DNA of 64,000 nucleotides from Paraburkholderia tuberum STM678 (lineage in GTDB: Bacteria > Pseudomonadota > Gammaproteobacteria > Burkholderiales > Burkholderiaceae): contig NZ_CADFGP010000041.1 in assembly GCF_902833905.1 (NCBI RefSeq), positions 1 through 64,000 on the forward strand, written 5' to 3'. Every line of letters starts with the position of its first letter. The first letter of the stretch is position 1. The position numbers and the translations under genes were made by a program. This document shows, piece by piece, positions 9,970-18,900 of this stretch. The notes under the pieces are model-generated. The model worked only from the letters and a program-made list of their open reading frames with translations, did no database searches and was not told the DNA's origin.

Positions 9970-11181
9970 TTAGCTCAGGTCGTGAAGAGATTGAGCCGGT
10001 GTCGGGTGAAAGAGCAGCAGCACCACGGTCATCAGACCGAAGGCTGCGCCCGCATAAAAGGTCGTGGCTGCGCCCAGACGTTCCCACAACTGGCCTGCGA
10101 TAACGCTCGAAACCAGCGTCACGATGCCGCTCAGCAGATTGAAGAAACCGAACGCAGTCCCGCGCAGATGCGCAGGTGCCGTGTGCGCGACCATCGTAGC
10201 GAGCAGGCCTTGCGTCATCCCCATGTGCAGGCCCCACAGCGCTACGCCTACGACGACTATGCTCCAGTGGGTGCCGCGTGCAAGCACGAGGTCGGCGCCA
10301 ATCAACACGATCAGACCACCTATCAGCAGCCGCGTATGCCGCATCGTGTCCGCGAGCTTCCCGAACGGATAAGCGGACAGCGCGTAGACGATATTCATTG
10401 CCACCATGACGAGCGGAACGAGCGCAATCGGTACGCCGCTGCCCATCGCACGAAGCACCAGAAAAGCCTCGCTGAATCGCGCCAACGCAAAAACGGCGCC
10501 TATCCCTACGACCCACCAGTAGTCCAAACCAAGCTCCCTGAGACTCTGCCACCGCACAGGATTGCTTCTTTTGGCGCGAGGCTCGTGCTCAGGCTCCGTG
10601 ATACCAAACGTCAACAGCGCGACCGCGAGCACACCGGGAATGACGGCAAGCCAGAAGGCAAGCCGAAAATTATCTGCCCATATCAGCATGATGACAACGG
10701 CCAGCAGCGGTCCGAGGAACGCACCGACCGTATCGAGCGACTGGCGCAGGCCGAAGGCCGCGCCACGCAGGTGCTGCGGCGTGACATCCGCGATGAGTGC
10801 ATCGCGAGGCGCACCGCGAATGCCCTTGCCGACACGGTCAATGACGCGCGCCGTCACCACGACTCCAACCGAGGACGCAATGGCAAAAAGCGGCTTGCTC
10901 ATTGCGCCGAGCGAATACCCTGCTACGGCGAGCCACTTTCGGTTGCCGAGGTAGTCACTCAGCGTTCCCGAAAACACCTTGACCATCTGGGCCGTGGCCT
11001 CCGCGATGCCCTCGATGAGCCCGATCGTGCCGGCGCCGGCGCCAAGGCTTGCCAGCAGAAACATCGGCAGCAGGCTGTGGATGATTTCGGATGAGATGTC
11101 CATGAAAAGACTCACACATCCTAGAACCCACACGCTGCGTGGAATCTGCCGGACGACATTGACTTGCGGTTCGTTTCGCAT
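9970..11181 (-). CDS. MFS transporter (exporter-like, 12 helices)
   Basis: A 403-residue major facilitator of unknown substrate. The N-terminus (VWVLGCVSLFMDISSEIIHSLLP) enters helix 1. Signature-like loops are GTLSDYLGNRKWLAVAGY (loop 2-3) and RVGKGIRGAPRDALIAD (after helix 4); the latter pattern is typical of a group of uncharacterised bacterial MFS proteins with DISSE near the N-terminus. The ATG at 11181 is in frame with the first helix. It is transcribed away from the guanidine operon, with a 450-base intergenic region between them, so a shared role (for example export) is possible but unsupported. Confidence 0.85.
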   Translation of the reverse strand: MRNEPQVNVVRQIPRSVWVLGCVSLFMDISSEIIHSLLPMFLLASLGAGAGTIGLIEGIAEATAQMVKVFSGTLSDYLGNRKWLAVAGYSLGAMSKPLFAIASSVGVVVTARVIDRVGKGIRGAPRDALIADVTPQHLRGAAFGLRQSLDTVGAFLGPLLAVVIMLIWADNFRLAFWLAVIPGVLAVALLTFGITEPEHEPRAKRSNPVRWQSLRELGLDYWWVVGIGAVFALARFSEAFLVLRAMGSGVPIALVPLVMVAMNIVYALSAYPFGKLADTMRHTRLLIGGLIVLIGADLVLARGTHWSIVVVGVALWGLHMGMTQGLLATMVAHTAPAHLRGTAFGFFNLLSGIVTLVSSVIAGQLWERLGAATTFYAGAAFGLMTVVLLLFHPTPAQSLHDLS

Positions 11182-11312
11182 TCGATAGGGATGGCATCAA
11201 ATAACAGGTTCGAACGGCGCAGACGCATGCGAGCACCAAGGCAGCCCGCTACGACCGTTGCATCTTGTCTGGCATCGCTGAGTCGCATACCCGTCCTCTC
11301 ACGCCCGAATCG

Positions 11313-11341
11313 AGTGCACTCCCTGACACACATCAGTGCAC
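11313..11341. promoter_or_regulatory. Paired AGTGCAC elements, candidate activator site
   Basis: AGTGCAC occurs at 11313-11319 and 11335-11341, 22 bases apart, i.e. two helical turns. The first copy is within the palindrome AGTGCACT. They lie about 75-100 bases upstream of a sigma-54 type promoter, the right place for an enhancer-binding protein. The spacing does not match the standard NtrC site, so identity is open. Confidence 0.35.
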
Positions 11342-11413
11342 ACCTTCCCCGCCCCAGGGCAAAAACTTGCCCTTCTCCGCACAAAGCTAGCGACCAACCC
11401 GCGGTATGGCCCC

Positions 11414-11429
11414 TGGCACACTTCCCGCT
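11414..11429 (+). promoter_or_regulatory. Sigma-54 (RpoN) type -24/-12 promoter of the guanidine operon
   Basis: TGGCACACTTCCCGCT fits TGGCACR-N4-TTGCW, with GG and GC elements exactly 10 bases apart; the only deviations are CC for TT in the -12 half. Start of transcription would be near 11440, some 40-50 bases before the guanidine-I aptamer. It reads into a nitrogen-catabolic operon, where RpoN/NtrC control is expected. Called by eye; not proven. Confidence 0.65.
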
Positions 11430-11479
11430 TTAAAGAGCGCGCAAGGAGCCGGCGCAACCTCCGGTTCGACAGACAATCT

Positions 11480-11583
11480 GGAAATGGACGGCTAGGGTTC
11501 CGGCCTGCTTCACGCAGGTGCTGGTCCGAGAGCTGTCGACCTCAGGCGAGGTTACACGGCGGGACAAAAGCCCGGGAGAGAAC
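11480..11583 (+). ncRNA. Guanidine-I riboswitch (ykkC class)
   Basis: All conserved blocks of the ykkC/guanidine-I aptamer are present in order: CTAGGGTTCCG at 11492-11502, CTGGTCCGAGAG at 11521-11532, and ACACGGCGGGACAAAA then GCCCGGGAGA at 11554-11579. This class binds guanidinium and usually turns genes on. It precedes an ABC transporter, DUF1989 proteins, a carboxylase and allophanate hydrolase, the classic ykkC-regulated set. No strong T-run terminator follows. The purine-rich 3' end of the aptamer (GGGAGAG) lies close to an in-frame ATG at 11587, so control could be at translation. The outer borders are approximate. Confidence 0.95.
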
Positions 11584-11637
11584 GCGATGTTTGCGCTGCT
11601 CCCTGCCGTCGCTAACCGTCCCCTCCGAGGTCAACCC

Positions 11638-12708
11638 ATGTTCAAGCTCGTTCGCTGTCTTGGTATTGCCGCCGTCTCCCTCGCCACCTTCGCCTCGAGC
11701 CCCACGTTCGCCGCGGGCCGCAACGACTTCAAGGTCTGCTGGACCATCTACGCCGGCTGGATGCCGTGGGGTGAGGCGAAAACCCAAGGCATCGTGTCCA
11801 AATGGGCCAGGAAATACGGCATCAATGTCGACGTCGTGCAGCTGAACGACTACGTCGAGTCCATCAATCAGTACACGGCCGGCAAGTTCGACGGCTGCGC
11901 GATGACCAACATGGACGCGCTCACGATTCCCGCCTCCGGCGGCGTGGATTCGACGGCACTGATCGTCAGCGACTATTCGAACGGCAACGACGGCGTGCTG
12001 ATGAAGGGCAAGGGCAAGCAGATCGCCGACCTGAAGGGGCAGCAGGTCAACCTCGTGCAGTTTTCCGTCTCCCACTACCTGCTCGCACGCGCGCTCGAAA
12101 GCGCTCACATGAGCGAGCGCGACCTCAAGGTCGTGAACACCTCGGATGCCGACATCTCGGGCGCATTCGCGACCCCCACGGTTCACAACGCGGTCACCTG
12201 GAATCCGATGCTCGCCGATCTGAAGTCGCAGCCGAACGTCAGCGAAGTCTTCGACTCCAGCAAGATCCCCGGCGAAATCATGGACATGATGGTCGTCAAC
12301 ACGAAGACGTTGCAGCAGAACCCCGCCCTCGGCAAAGCGCTGACCGGTGCATGGTTCGAAATGGTCGCGCTGATGCACACCGACTCCGCGGCCAGCACGT
12401 CCGCGCTGAGCGCGATGGCGAAGGCCTCGGGCACCGATCTCGCCAACTTCAAGGGCCAACTGGCGACGACCGCCCTCTTCTATTCGCCGCAAGCCGCGCT
12501 CGACTTCGTCACCAGCGCCGACATGCCGAAGATCATGACGCGCGTCGCGAAGTTCTCTTTCGATCACGGCCTGCTCGGACAGGACGCGAAGAGCGCGGAC
12601 GCGGTCGGCATGGCGTTCGACAAGGGCGTCGTCGTCGGCAACAAGAACAACGTCAAGCTGCGTTTCGATCCGACCTACGTCGCGATGGCGGCCGCGGGCA
12701 AGCTCTGA
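11638..12708 (+). CDS. ABC transporter substrate-binding protein (urea/guanidine carboxylase operon type)
   Basis: A periplasmic binding protein of the NitT/TauT-like group found in urea-carboxylase operons. With the ATG at 11638 the signal peptide is MFKLVRCLGIAAVSLATFAS followed by SPTFAA, with cleavage near AFAA/AA-G; the mature part begins GRNDFKVCWTIYAGWMPWGEA. GAGG 7 bases upstream supports this start. A second in-frame ATG at 11587 lies just after the riboswitch and would add 17 residues to the signal n-region. The protein is 356 residues. Its position directly behind a guanidine-I aptamer suggests that it captures guanidine or a related cationic nitrogen compound; this is inference from context. 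Confidence 0.88.
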   Translation: MFKLVRCLGIAAVSLATFASSPTFAAGRNDFKVCWTIYAGWMPWGEAKTQGIVSKWARKYGINVDVVQLNDYVESINQYTAGKFDGCAMTNMDALTIPASGGVDSTALIVSDYSNGNDGVLMKGKGKQIADLKGQQVNLVQFSVSHYLLARALESAHMSERDLKVVNTSDADISGAFATPTVHNAVTWNPMLADLKSQPNVSEVFDSSKIPGEIMDMMVVNTKTLQQNPALGKALTGAWFEMVALMHTDSAASTSALSAMAKASGTDLANFKGQLATTALFYSPQAALDFVTSADMPKIMTRVAKFSFDHGLLGQDAKSADAVGMAFDKGVVVGNKNNVKLRFDPTYVAMAAAGKL

Positions 12709-12783
12709 CACGGACCGTCCAGGCACTCGCCGGGGGCTCGCCATGGCGGGCTCGCATCCCAGCTTTCCAACCAGGCGCTCACC

Positions 12784-13596
12784 ATGCGACTCATCAATCG
12801 ACATCCGAGCCGGATCGGCGGCTTGATGCTGCTTCTGCTGCCGTTCGTCGTGCTGTTCGCGGTCTACTTCACCGGGTCCTCGATGCGACTCTCGCTCAAT
12901 CCCGATGACAAGCTGCTGCCGAGCGCGGCGCAAATGAGCGACGCGGTGAAGTCGGCCGCCTTCACCGAGGACAAGCGCACCGGCGAGTATCTGTTGTGGA
13001 CCGACACGCTGTCGAGCTTGCGGCGGCTCGGCATCGGCCTTGTCGTCAGTGCCGTGATCGCACTGGTCGCCGCGATCGCGACCGGTTCGTTGCCGCTCGT
13101 CAGCGCGACGCTGTCGCCATTCATCACCGTGATCTCAATGGTGCCGCCGCTGGCGGTGCTGCCGGTCCTGTTCATCGTGTTCGGGCTCGACGAGTTGTCG
13201 AAGGTCGTGCTGATCGTCGTCGGCATCACGCCGGTGATCATTCGCGATCTGCATGCTCGCGCCCGCGAGATTCCGGTCGAGCTGTGGGTCAAGGCGCAGA
13301 CGCTCGGCGCCACCAGCTGGACGCTGATTCTGCGTCTGGTGCTGCCGCAACTGCTGCCGCGTCTGCTGGCGGCGACGCGTCTTTCTCTCGGCGCGGCGTG
13401 GCTCTTTCTGATCGCAGCCGAAGCGATCGCGTCGACCGATGGCCTCGGCTACCGCATCTTTCTCGTGCGCCGCTATCTGTCGATGGATCTGATCCTGCCG
13501 TACGTCGCGTGGATCACGCTGCTCGCATGGCTCACCGACGAGCTGCTGCGCCGGATCACGCAATGGTGCTTCCCGTGGTACGGAGGCGCGCGATGA
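12784..13596 (+). CDS. ABC transporter permease (guanidine/urea operon)
   Basis: A 270-residue inner-membrane permease of the BPD_transp_1 (MetI-like) fold used by NitT/TauT/SsuC-type importers. The first helix is at about residues 12-32, a short periplasmic stretch follows, then five helices. The EAA loop that contacts the ATPase is seen as RAREIPVELWVKAQTLGATSW. Its last codons overlap the ATP-binding gene (ATGA at 13593-13596), indicating translational coupling. It sits between the binding protein and the ATPase of the same transporter. Confidence 0.93.
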   Translation: MRLINRHPSRIGGLMLLLLPFVVLFAVYFTGSSMRLSLNPDDKLLPSAAQMSDAVKSAAFTEDKRTGEYLLWTDTLSSLRRLGIGLVVSAVIALVAAIATGSLPLVSATLSPFITVISMVPPLAVLPVLFIVFGLDELSKVVLIVVGITPVIIRDLHARAREIPVELWVKAQTLGATSWTLILRLVLPQLLPRLLAATRLSLGAAWLFLIAAEAIASTDGLGYRIFLVRRYLSMDLILPYVAWITLLAWLTDELLRRITQWCFPWYGGAR

Positions 13597-14384
13597 TCGA
13601 GGTCCGCAACGTCTGGAAAGAGTACAGCGACCAGGTCGTGCTCGAGCGTTTGAATCTGACCGTCAAGGAAGGCGAGTTCTGTTCGATGGTCGGCGCGTCC
13701 GGCTGCGGCAAGTCGACGTTTCTGCGCCTGCTGCTGGGTCAGGAGCGCGCGACGCGCGGCGAGATCCTGCTGGACGGCAAGCCGCTGCCCGGCGAACCGG
13801 ACCGGCATCGCGGCGTCGTGTTTCAACGCTACTCGGTGTTCGACCATCTGAGTGTGTTGCGCAACGTGATGCTGGGGCTGGAGCTTCCACAGGCGAAGTT
13901 CACCGGCCGGCTATTCGGTGCCCGTCGGCGCGTGGCGGGAGACGAGGCAGCGGCCATGCTCGAGCGCGTCGGTCTGGGCGCTGCCTTGAACAAGTTTCCG
14001 CAGCAGCTGTCGGGCGGCATGCAGCAACGCCTCGCGATCGCGCAGGCGCTGATGATGAAGCCTCGCGTGCTGCTGCTCGACGAACCGTTCGGCGCGCTCG
14101 ACCCCGGCATCCGCAAGGACATGCATGAGCTGCTCTCCGACCTGTGGCGCGAAGCGAAGCTCACGATCTTCATGGTCACGCATGACCTGAAAGAAGGCTT
14201 CACGTTGGGAAGCCGCGTGCTGGTTTTCGACAAGGTGCGCGTCGACCCGCAGGCGCCGGGCGCCTATGGCGCGCGCATCACCTACAACATTGCGCTCGAC
14301 CGTAGCCGCGATTCCATGTCCGCCGTGCAGATCGCCGAGGCTGCCGTGCGAGGCGCATCGCATATCGAACTGGTCTCCGACTGA
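13593..14384 (+). CDS. ABC transporter ATP-binding protein (guanidine/urea operon)
   Basis: A 263-residue ATPase. Walker A is GASGCGKST (34-42), the Q loop is VVFQRYSVFDHL, the signature is LSGGMQQRLAIA (139-150), Walker B is LLLDEPFGALD (160-170), and the switch histidine is in MVTHDLKEGF. ATG 13593 overlaps the permease stop and gives the normal start MIEVRNVWKEY. It completes the importer with the two preceding genes. The next gene, a DUF1989 protein, starts 13 bases after its stop, so this is one operon. Confidence 0.95.
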   Translation: MIEVRNVWKEYSDQVVLERLNLTVKEGEFCSMVGASGCGKSTFLRLLLGQERATRGEILLDGKPLPGEPDRHRGVVFQRYSVFDHLSVLRNVMLGLELPQAKFTGRLFGARRRVAGDEAAAMLERVGLGAALNKFPQQLSGGMQQRLAIAQALMMKPRVLLLDEPFGALDPGIRKDMHELLSDLWREAKLTIFMVTHDLKEGFTLGSRVLVFDKVRVDPQAPGAYGARITYNIALDRSRDSMSAVQIAEAAVRGASHIELVSD

Positions 14385-14397
14385 AGGGAACTCAGGT

Positions 14398-15114
14398 ATG
14401 AACTCAGATACGACCTTATTGCTTGAAGAAACCGTCCCAGGCGGCGGCCATACGTCGCTGATCGTCAAGCGTGGTCGATCACTGCGCATTACCGACCTGC
14501 GCGGCGGTGCGAACGTCAGCGTGATGATGGTCAACGCGACGGAAAAGAGCGAACGGCTCAATCTGCCGGATTCGTTGAAGTGCCAGCACACGGCCAGGCT
14601 CACGGTCGGGCACTGCCTGTACTCCGACATGGGCCGCGTGCTTGCCGCGATCGTTGCGGATACCTGTGGCTGGCACGACAGCATCGGCGGTGTGTCGAAC
14701 GCCGACGAGGTTCGCGAACGATACGGCGCGGGCCGCTACCAGGAGCTGCGCAACGCGTTCTATCGCAACGGCACGGACAACCTGCTCGTCGAAATGGGCA
14801 AGTGGGGACTCGGCATCACTGACCTGCTGATGACGCTCAATCTGTTCAGCCGTGTCGATGTCAGCGACGACGGCGTTCTCAGTTTCGTGCCAGGAAACTC
14901 AAAAGCCGGCAACTACGTCGAGCTCTACGCACCGATGAACACGCTCGTCGTGCTCACCGCGATCCAGCACCCGCTCGACCCGAACCCCGAGTACGCGCCG
15001 AGGCCCGTCAAGCTCGAGTTGAGCGACGCGCGGCCCGAGGTCGCCGAAGTTTGCCGCACCGCATGCGAAGAGAACGCACGCGGTTTCATCAACACAGAAC
15101 GCTTCTTTCTTTGA
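14398..15114 (+). CDS. DUF1989 protein, urea carboxylase-associated protein 1 / probable carboxyguanidine deiminase subunit
   Basis: One of two DUF1989 paralogues that accompany carboxylase and allophanate hydrolase genes. In characterised systems the two form a carboxyguanidine deiminase (CgdAB) that hydrolyses carboxyguanidine to allophanate and ammonia. The 238-residue protein has the family block VADTCGWHDSIGG with C90 and the C-terminal AIQHPLDPNPEYAP. The start ATG 14398 is preceded by AAGGGA 8 bases upstream; longer in-frame starts run inside the ATPase gene. Which of the two is subunit A or B I cannot decide. The enzymatic role is from family knowledge. Confidence 0.9.
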   Translation: MNSDTTLLLEETVPGGGHTSLIVKRGRSLRITDLRGGANVSVMMVNATEKSERLNLPDSLKCQHTARLTVGHCLYSDMGRVLAAIVADTCGWHDSIGGVSNADEVRERYGAGRYQELRNAFYRNGTDNLLVEMGKWGLGITDLLMTLNLFSRVDVSDDGVLSFVPGNSKAGNYVELYAPMNTLVVLTAIQHPLDPNPEYAPRPVKLELSDARPEVAEVCRTACEENARGFINTERFFL

Positions 15115-15129
15115 GCGAAGGCCACGCTT

Positions 15130-15771
15130 ATGACCAGCACGCTTATCGTCAGCGACAAACGTCCGGAAACCGCGGTCCATCGCGAGACACTCGCCGCCGG
15201 CGAGCCGTGGCTTCACGAGGTGAAGGCCGGGCAAACGCTGCGCATCGTCGATCTCGAAGGCAACCAGGCGGTCGACACGCTGTTCTACAGCCTCGCCGAT
15301 CCGCGCGAGCGCTTCGACCCGCAACGCACGTTGCGCCGGCAAAAAAGCCTCTACCTGACGACGGGCTCGGTGCTGTACTCGAACCTCGGCAAGCCGATGC
15401 TGACGATCGTCGCCGACACGTGCGGCCGCCACGATACGCTCGGCGGCGCCTGCGCGCAGGAAAGCAACACGGTGCGCTACGCGCTGGAGAAGCGCTACAT
15501 GCACAGCTGCCGCGACAACTTCCTGCGTGCCTGCGCTCACGACGGCCGCCTGTCGAAGCAGGACATCGGCGCGAACGTCAACTTCTTCATGAACGTGCCG
15601 GTCACGGCCACGGGCGGGCTCAGCTTCGAAGACGGCATTTCCGCGCCGGGCAAATACGTCGAATTGCGCGCGGAGATAGACGTGATCGTACTGATCTCCA
15701 ACTGCCCGCAGTTGAACAATCCGTGCAACGCCTACAACCCGACGCCCGCGGAGCTGCTGATATGGAATTGA
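15130..15771 (+). CDS. DUF1989 protein, urea carboxylase-associated protein 2 / probable carboxyguanidine deiminase subunit
   Basis: The second DUF1989 member, 213 residues, clearly paralogous to the previous gene: VADTCGRHDTLGG with C98 aligns to the partner block, and NVPVTATGGLSFEDGISAPGKYVELRAEIDVI matches its C-terminal half. It starts 15 bases after the preceding stop. Together the two would make a heteromeric deiminase placed between the carboxylase and allophanate hydrolase in the pathway. The former name, urea carboxylase-associated protein, reflects only gene linkage. Confidence 0.9.
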   Translation: MTSTLIVSDKRPETAVHRETLAAGEPWLHEVKAGQTLRIVDLEGNQAVDTLFYSLADPRERFDPQRTLRRQKSLYLTTGSVLYSNLGKPMLTIVADTCGRHDTLGGACAQESNTVRYALEKRYMHSCRDNFLRACAHDGRLSKQDIGANVNFFMNVPVTATGGLSFEDGISAPGKYVELRAEIDVIVLISNCPQLNNPCNAYNPTPAELLIWN

Positions 15772-15943
15772 AGCGCATCCGCCACTGGCTTTTTCTCCTC
15801 ATGCTGGTTCGCTCGGGCCGGTACTTCAGCCGTACGCGCGAAGAACTGACCCAGACGCATCGCTGACGCGACTTCGGCCGTGGACGACCACGGCCGGCCA
15901 TTCCCACGGCGGGACGGCCCGCCTTCGAATCAACACACCTTCC

Positions 15944-18900
15944 ATGTTCGAGAAGATTCTGATCGCCAATCGCGGCGCTATCGCGTGCCGTATTCTCAGG
16001 ACGTTGCGCGAACTCGACGTCACCGGCGTCGTCATCTATGCGCAAGCCGACCGAGCGAGCCGCCACGTCAGCGAAGCGCCTGTCGCGCATGCGCTCGGCG
16101 AGGGTCCGGCCGCGCTGACTTATCTCGACGTGGCCAAGATCCTCGCGATTGCGCGTCGCGAAGGCGTGCAGGCGATCCATCCCGGCTACGGCTTCTTATC
16201 GGAGAACGCGGCGTTCGGCGAAGCCTGCGAAGCGGCCGGCATCGCGTTCATCGGACCGACACCCGCGCAGCTTCGCGCGTTCGGCCTCAAGCACACGGCC
16301 CGCGAAATCGCGGCCAACGAAGGGGTGCCGATGCTCGAAGGCACCGGGCTGCTCGCGGACTTGCCGGCGGCGCTCGCGGCGGCACAGGCCATCGGCTATC
16401 CGGTGATGCTGAAGAGCACCGCGGGCGGCGGCGGCATCGGCATGCGGGTGTGCTGGAACGCCGACGAACTCGGCGCCCATTTCGATGCCGTGAAGCGCCT
16501 CGGCGAAAACAATTTCAGCGATGCCGGCGTGTTTCTGGAGAAGTACATCGAACGGGCGCGGCATCTGGAAGTGCAGGTATTCGGCGATGGCAAAGGCGAC
16601 GCGCTCGCGCTTGGCGTGCGTGACTGCTCGGTGCAGCGGCGCAATCAGAAGGTGCTCGAGGAAACGCCCGCCCCCTGCCTGCCGGACGGCATTCAGGCCG
16701 CGCTCTGCGAGGCAGCGGTCAAGCTCGCGCAAGCCGTCGACTATCGCTCCGCCGGCACCGTCGAATTCGTGTACGACAGCGCCGCCGAACAGTTCTACTT
16801 CCTCGAAGTCAATACGCGTCTGCAGGTCGAGCACGGCGTCACCGAACAGGTGTGGGGCGTCGACCTCGTGCGTTGGATGATCGAACTGGCGGCCGGCACG
16901 CTCGCGCCGCTGAAGCACCTGGCGGCGAGTCTAACGCCGCGAGGGCACGCGATCCAGGCGCGACTCTACGCGGAAGATCCGGGGCGTGATTTCAAACCGA
17001 GTCCGGGCCTCTTGACCGAGGTCGCGTTCCCGCACGCTGACGGGCGCGCATTGCGCATCGATACATGGATCGAGGCCGGTTGCGAAGTGCCGCCGTACTT
17101 CGACCCGATGCTCGCGAAAGTGATCGCGTGGTCGCCGACTCGCGATGAAGCGCGCGATGCGCTCGACGATGCGCTGCGCAACACCCGACTCTACGGCGTC
17201 GAGACCAATCGCGACTATCTGCGCCAGATTCTGCGCGACCGGCCGTTTGCGTCGGGCGAACCGTGGACTCGATGTCTCGAAGGGCTCAGGTATCGGGCCA
17301 GCACGGTCGAAGTCGTCAGCGGCGGCACGCAGACGACGGTGCAGGACTATCCCGGCCGCCTGGGCTACTGGGCAGTCGGCATCCCGCCGTCGGGGCCGAT
17401 GGATGACCGGGCGATGCGGCTCGGCAATCGCCTGCTCGGCAATGCGGCCGACGCCGCCGCTCTCGAAGTCACGATGAGCGGGCCGACGCTGCGCTTCAAC
17501 ACGGATGCCGTGGTCGCCATCACCGGCGCGCAGATTCCGGTGCTGCTCGACGATGTCGCTCAGCCGCTGAACACGAGCCTCCATGTGCCGGCGGGTTCGA
17601 CGCTCGCGCTCGGCACGATACGCGGCGCGGGCGCGCGCGCTTATCTGTGCGTGCGCGGCGGCTTCGACGTCGCACTGTATCTCGGCAGCCGCAGCACCTT
17701 TACGCTCGGTCAGTTCGGCGGACATGGCGGCCGCGCGATCCGCGCGGGCGACGTGCTGCATCTTTATCCGCTCGGCGATGCGCAGGCCGGAGCGGCGCTC
17801 GTCGACGCGCCGACGCTCGACGGCGTGCGCACCGTTCGCGTGATCTATGGTCCGCACGGCGCACCCGAATACTTCAGCGCCCGCTATATCGCGCAGCTGC
17901 TCGACACCGAGTGGGAGGTTCACTTCAACTCCAGCCGTACCGGCGTGCGCCTGATCGGACCGAAACCCGAGTGGGCGCGCGAGGACGGCGGCGAGGCTGG
18001 ACTGCATCCGTCGAACATTCACGATAATCCGTACGCGGTCGGCGCCGTCGACTTCACCGGCGACATGCCCGTGATTCTCGGACCCGACGGCCCGAGTCTC
18101 GGCGGCTTCGTCTGTCCGGTGACGATCATCGAGGCGGACCTCTGGCAGATCGGCCAGTTGAAAGCAGGCGACAAGATCCGCTTCGCGCCCGTCGAAGTCG
18201 AACAAGCGCGTGAGGCTGCGCGTGAGCGTCGTCGGGAACTGGAGAGCCTCGAGATTGCACCGGGTGCGCCGAGCGAAAGAAGAGCATCGCTGACGTCGCC
18301 GATCGTGCTCGATACCGGGGCGGACCGCGACAGACTCGTCGCGCGTGTATCCGGCGACACACATCTGCTGCTCGAAATCGGTCCAGCGGAGCTCGACCTC
18401 GTGGCACGGTTTCGCGGACATGCGCTGATGCAGTCCCTCGAAGCGCAGCATCTGACTGGCGTCATCGATCTCACGCCGGGCATCCGTTCGCTGCAGATCC
18501 ACTACCGGCCCGAGGATCTGCCGCTCGTCAGATTGCTCGACATCGTCGCGCGGGCGTGGGACGAGGTCTTGTTGCACAAGGATCTGCGCGTGCCGTCGCG
18601 GGTCGTTCATCTGCCGCTGTCATGGGACGACCCCGCGTGCCAGCTCGCGATCGAAAAATATATGACCACCGTGCGCAAGAACGCGCCGTGGTGCCCGAGC
18701 AACCTCGAATTCATTCGCCGCATCAACGACCTCGACTCCATCGACGCGGTCAGGCAAATCGTCTTCGATGCGAGCTATCTGGTGATGGGCCTCGGCGACG
18801 TGTACCTCGGCGCACCCGTCGCGACACCGCTCGACCCTCGTCACCGGCTGGTCACGACGAAATACAACCCGGCCCGTACGTGGACCGCGGAGAACTCGGT

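Noticed and set aside
11313..11341. A canonical NtrC binding site at the AGTGCAC pair
   Set aside because: The half-sites resemble TGCAC but spacing and symmetry do not fit the known NtrC dyad, so I list it only as an unspecified candidate.
12996..13592. Upstream extension of the ABC ATP-binding frame
   Set aside because: It lies within the permease gene in another frame; the ATGA overlap at 13593 is the normal start.
16931..18610. 559-codon minus-strand frame inside the carboxylase gene
   Set aside because: Antisense shadow of a well-conserved enzyme; composition is typical of shadow frames in high-GC DNA.
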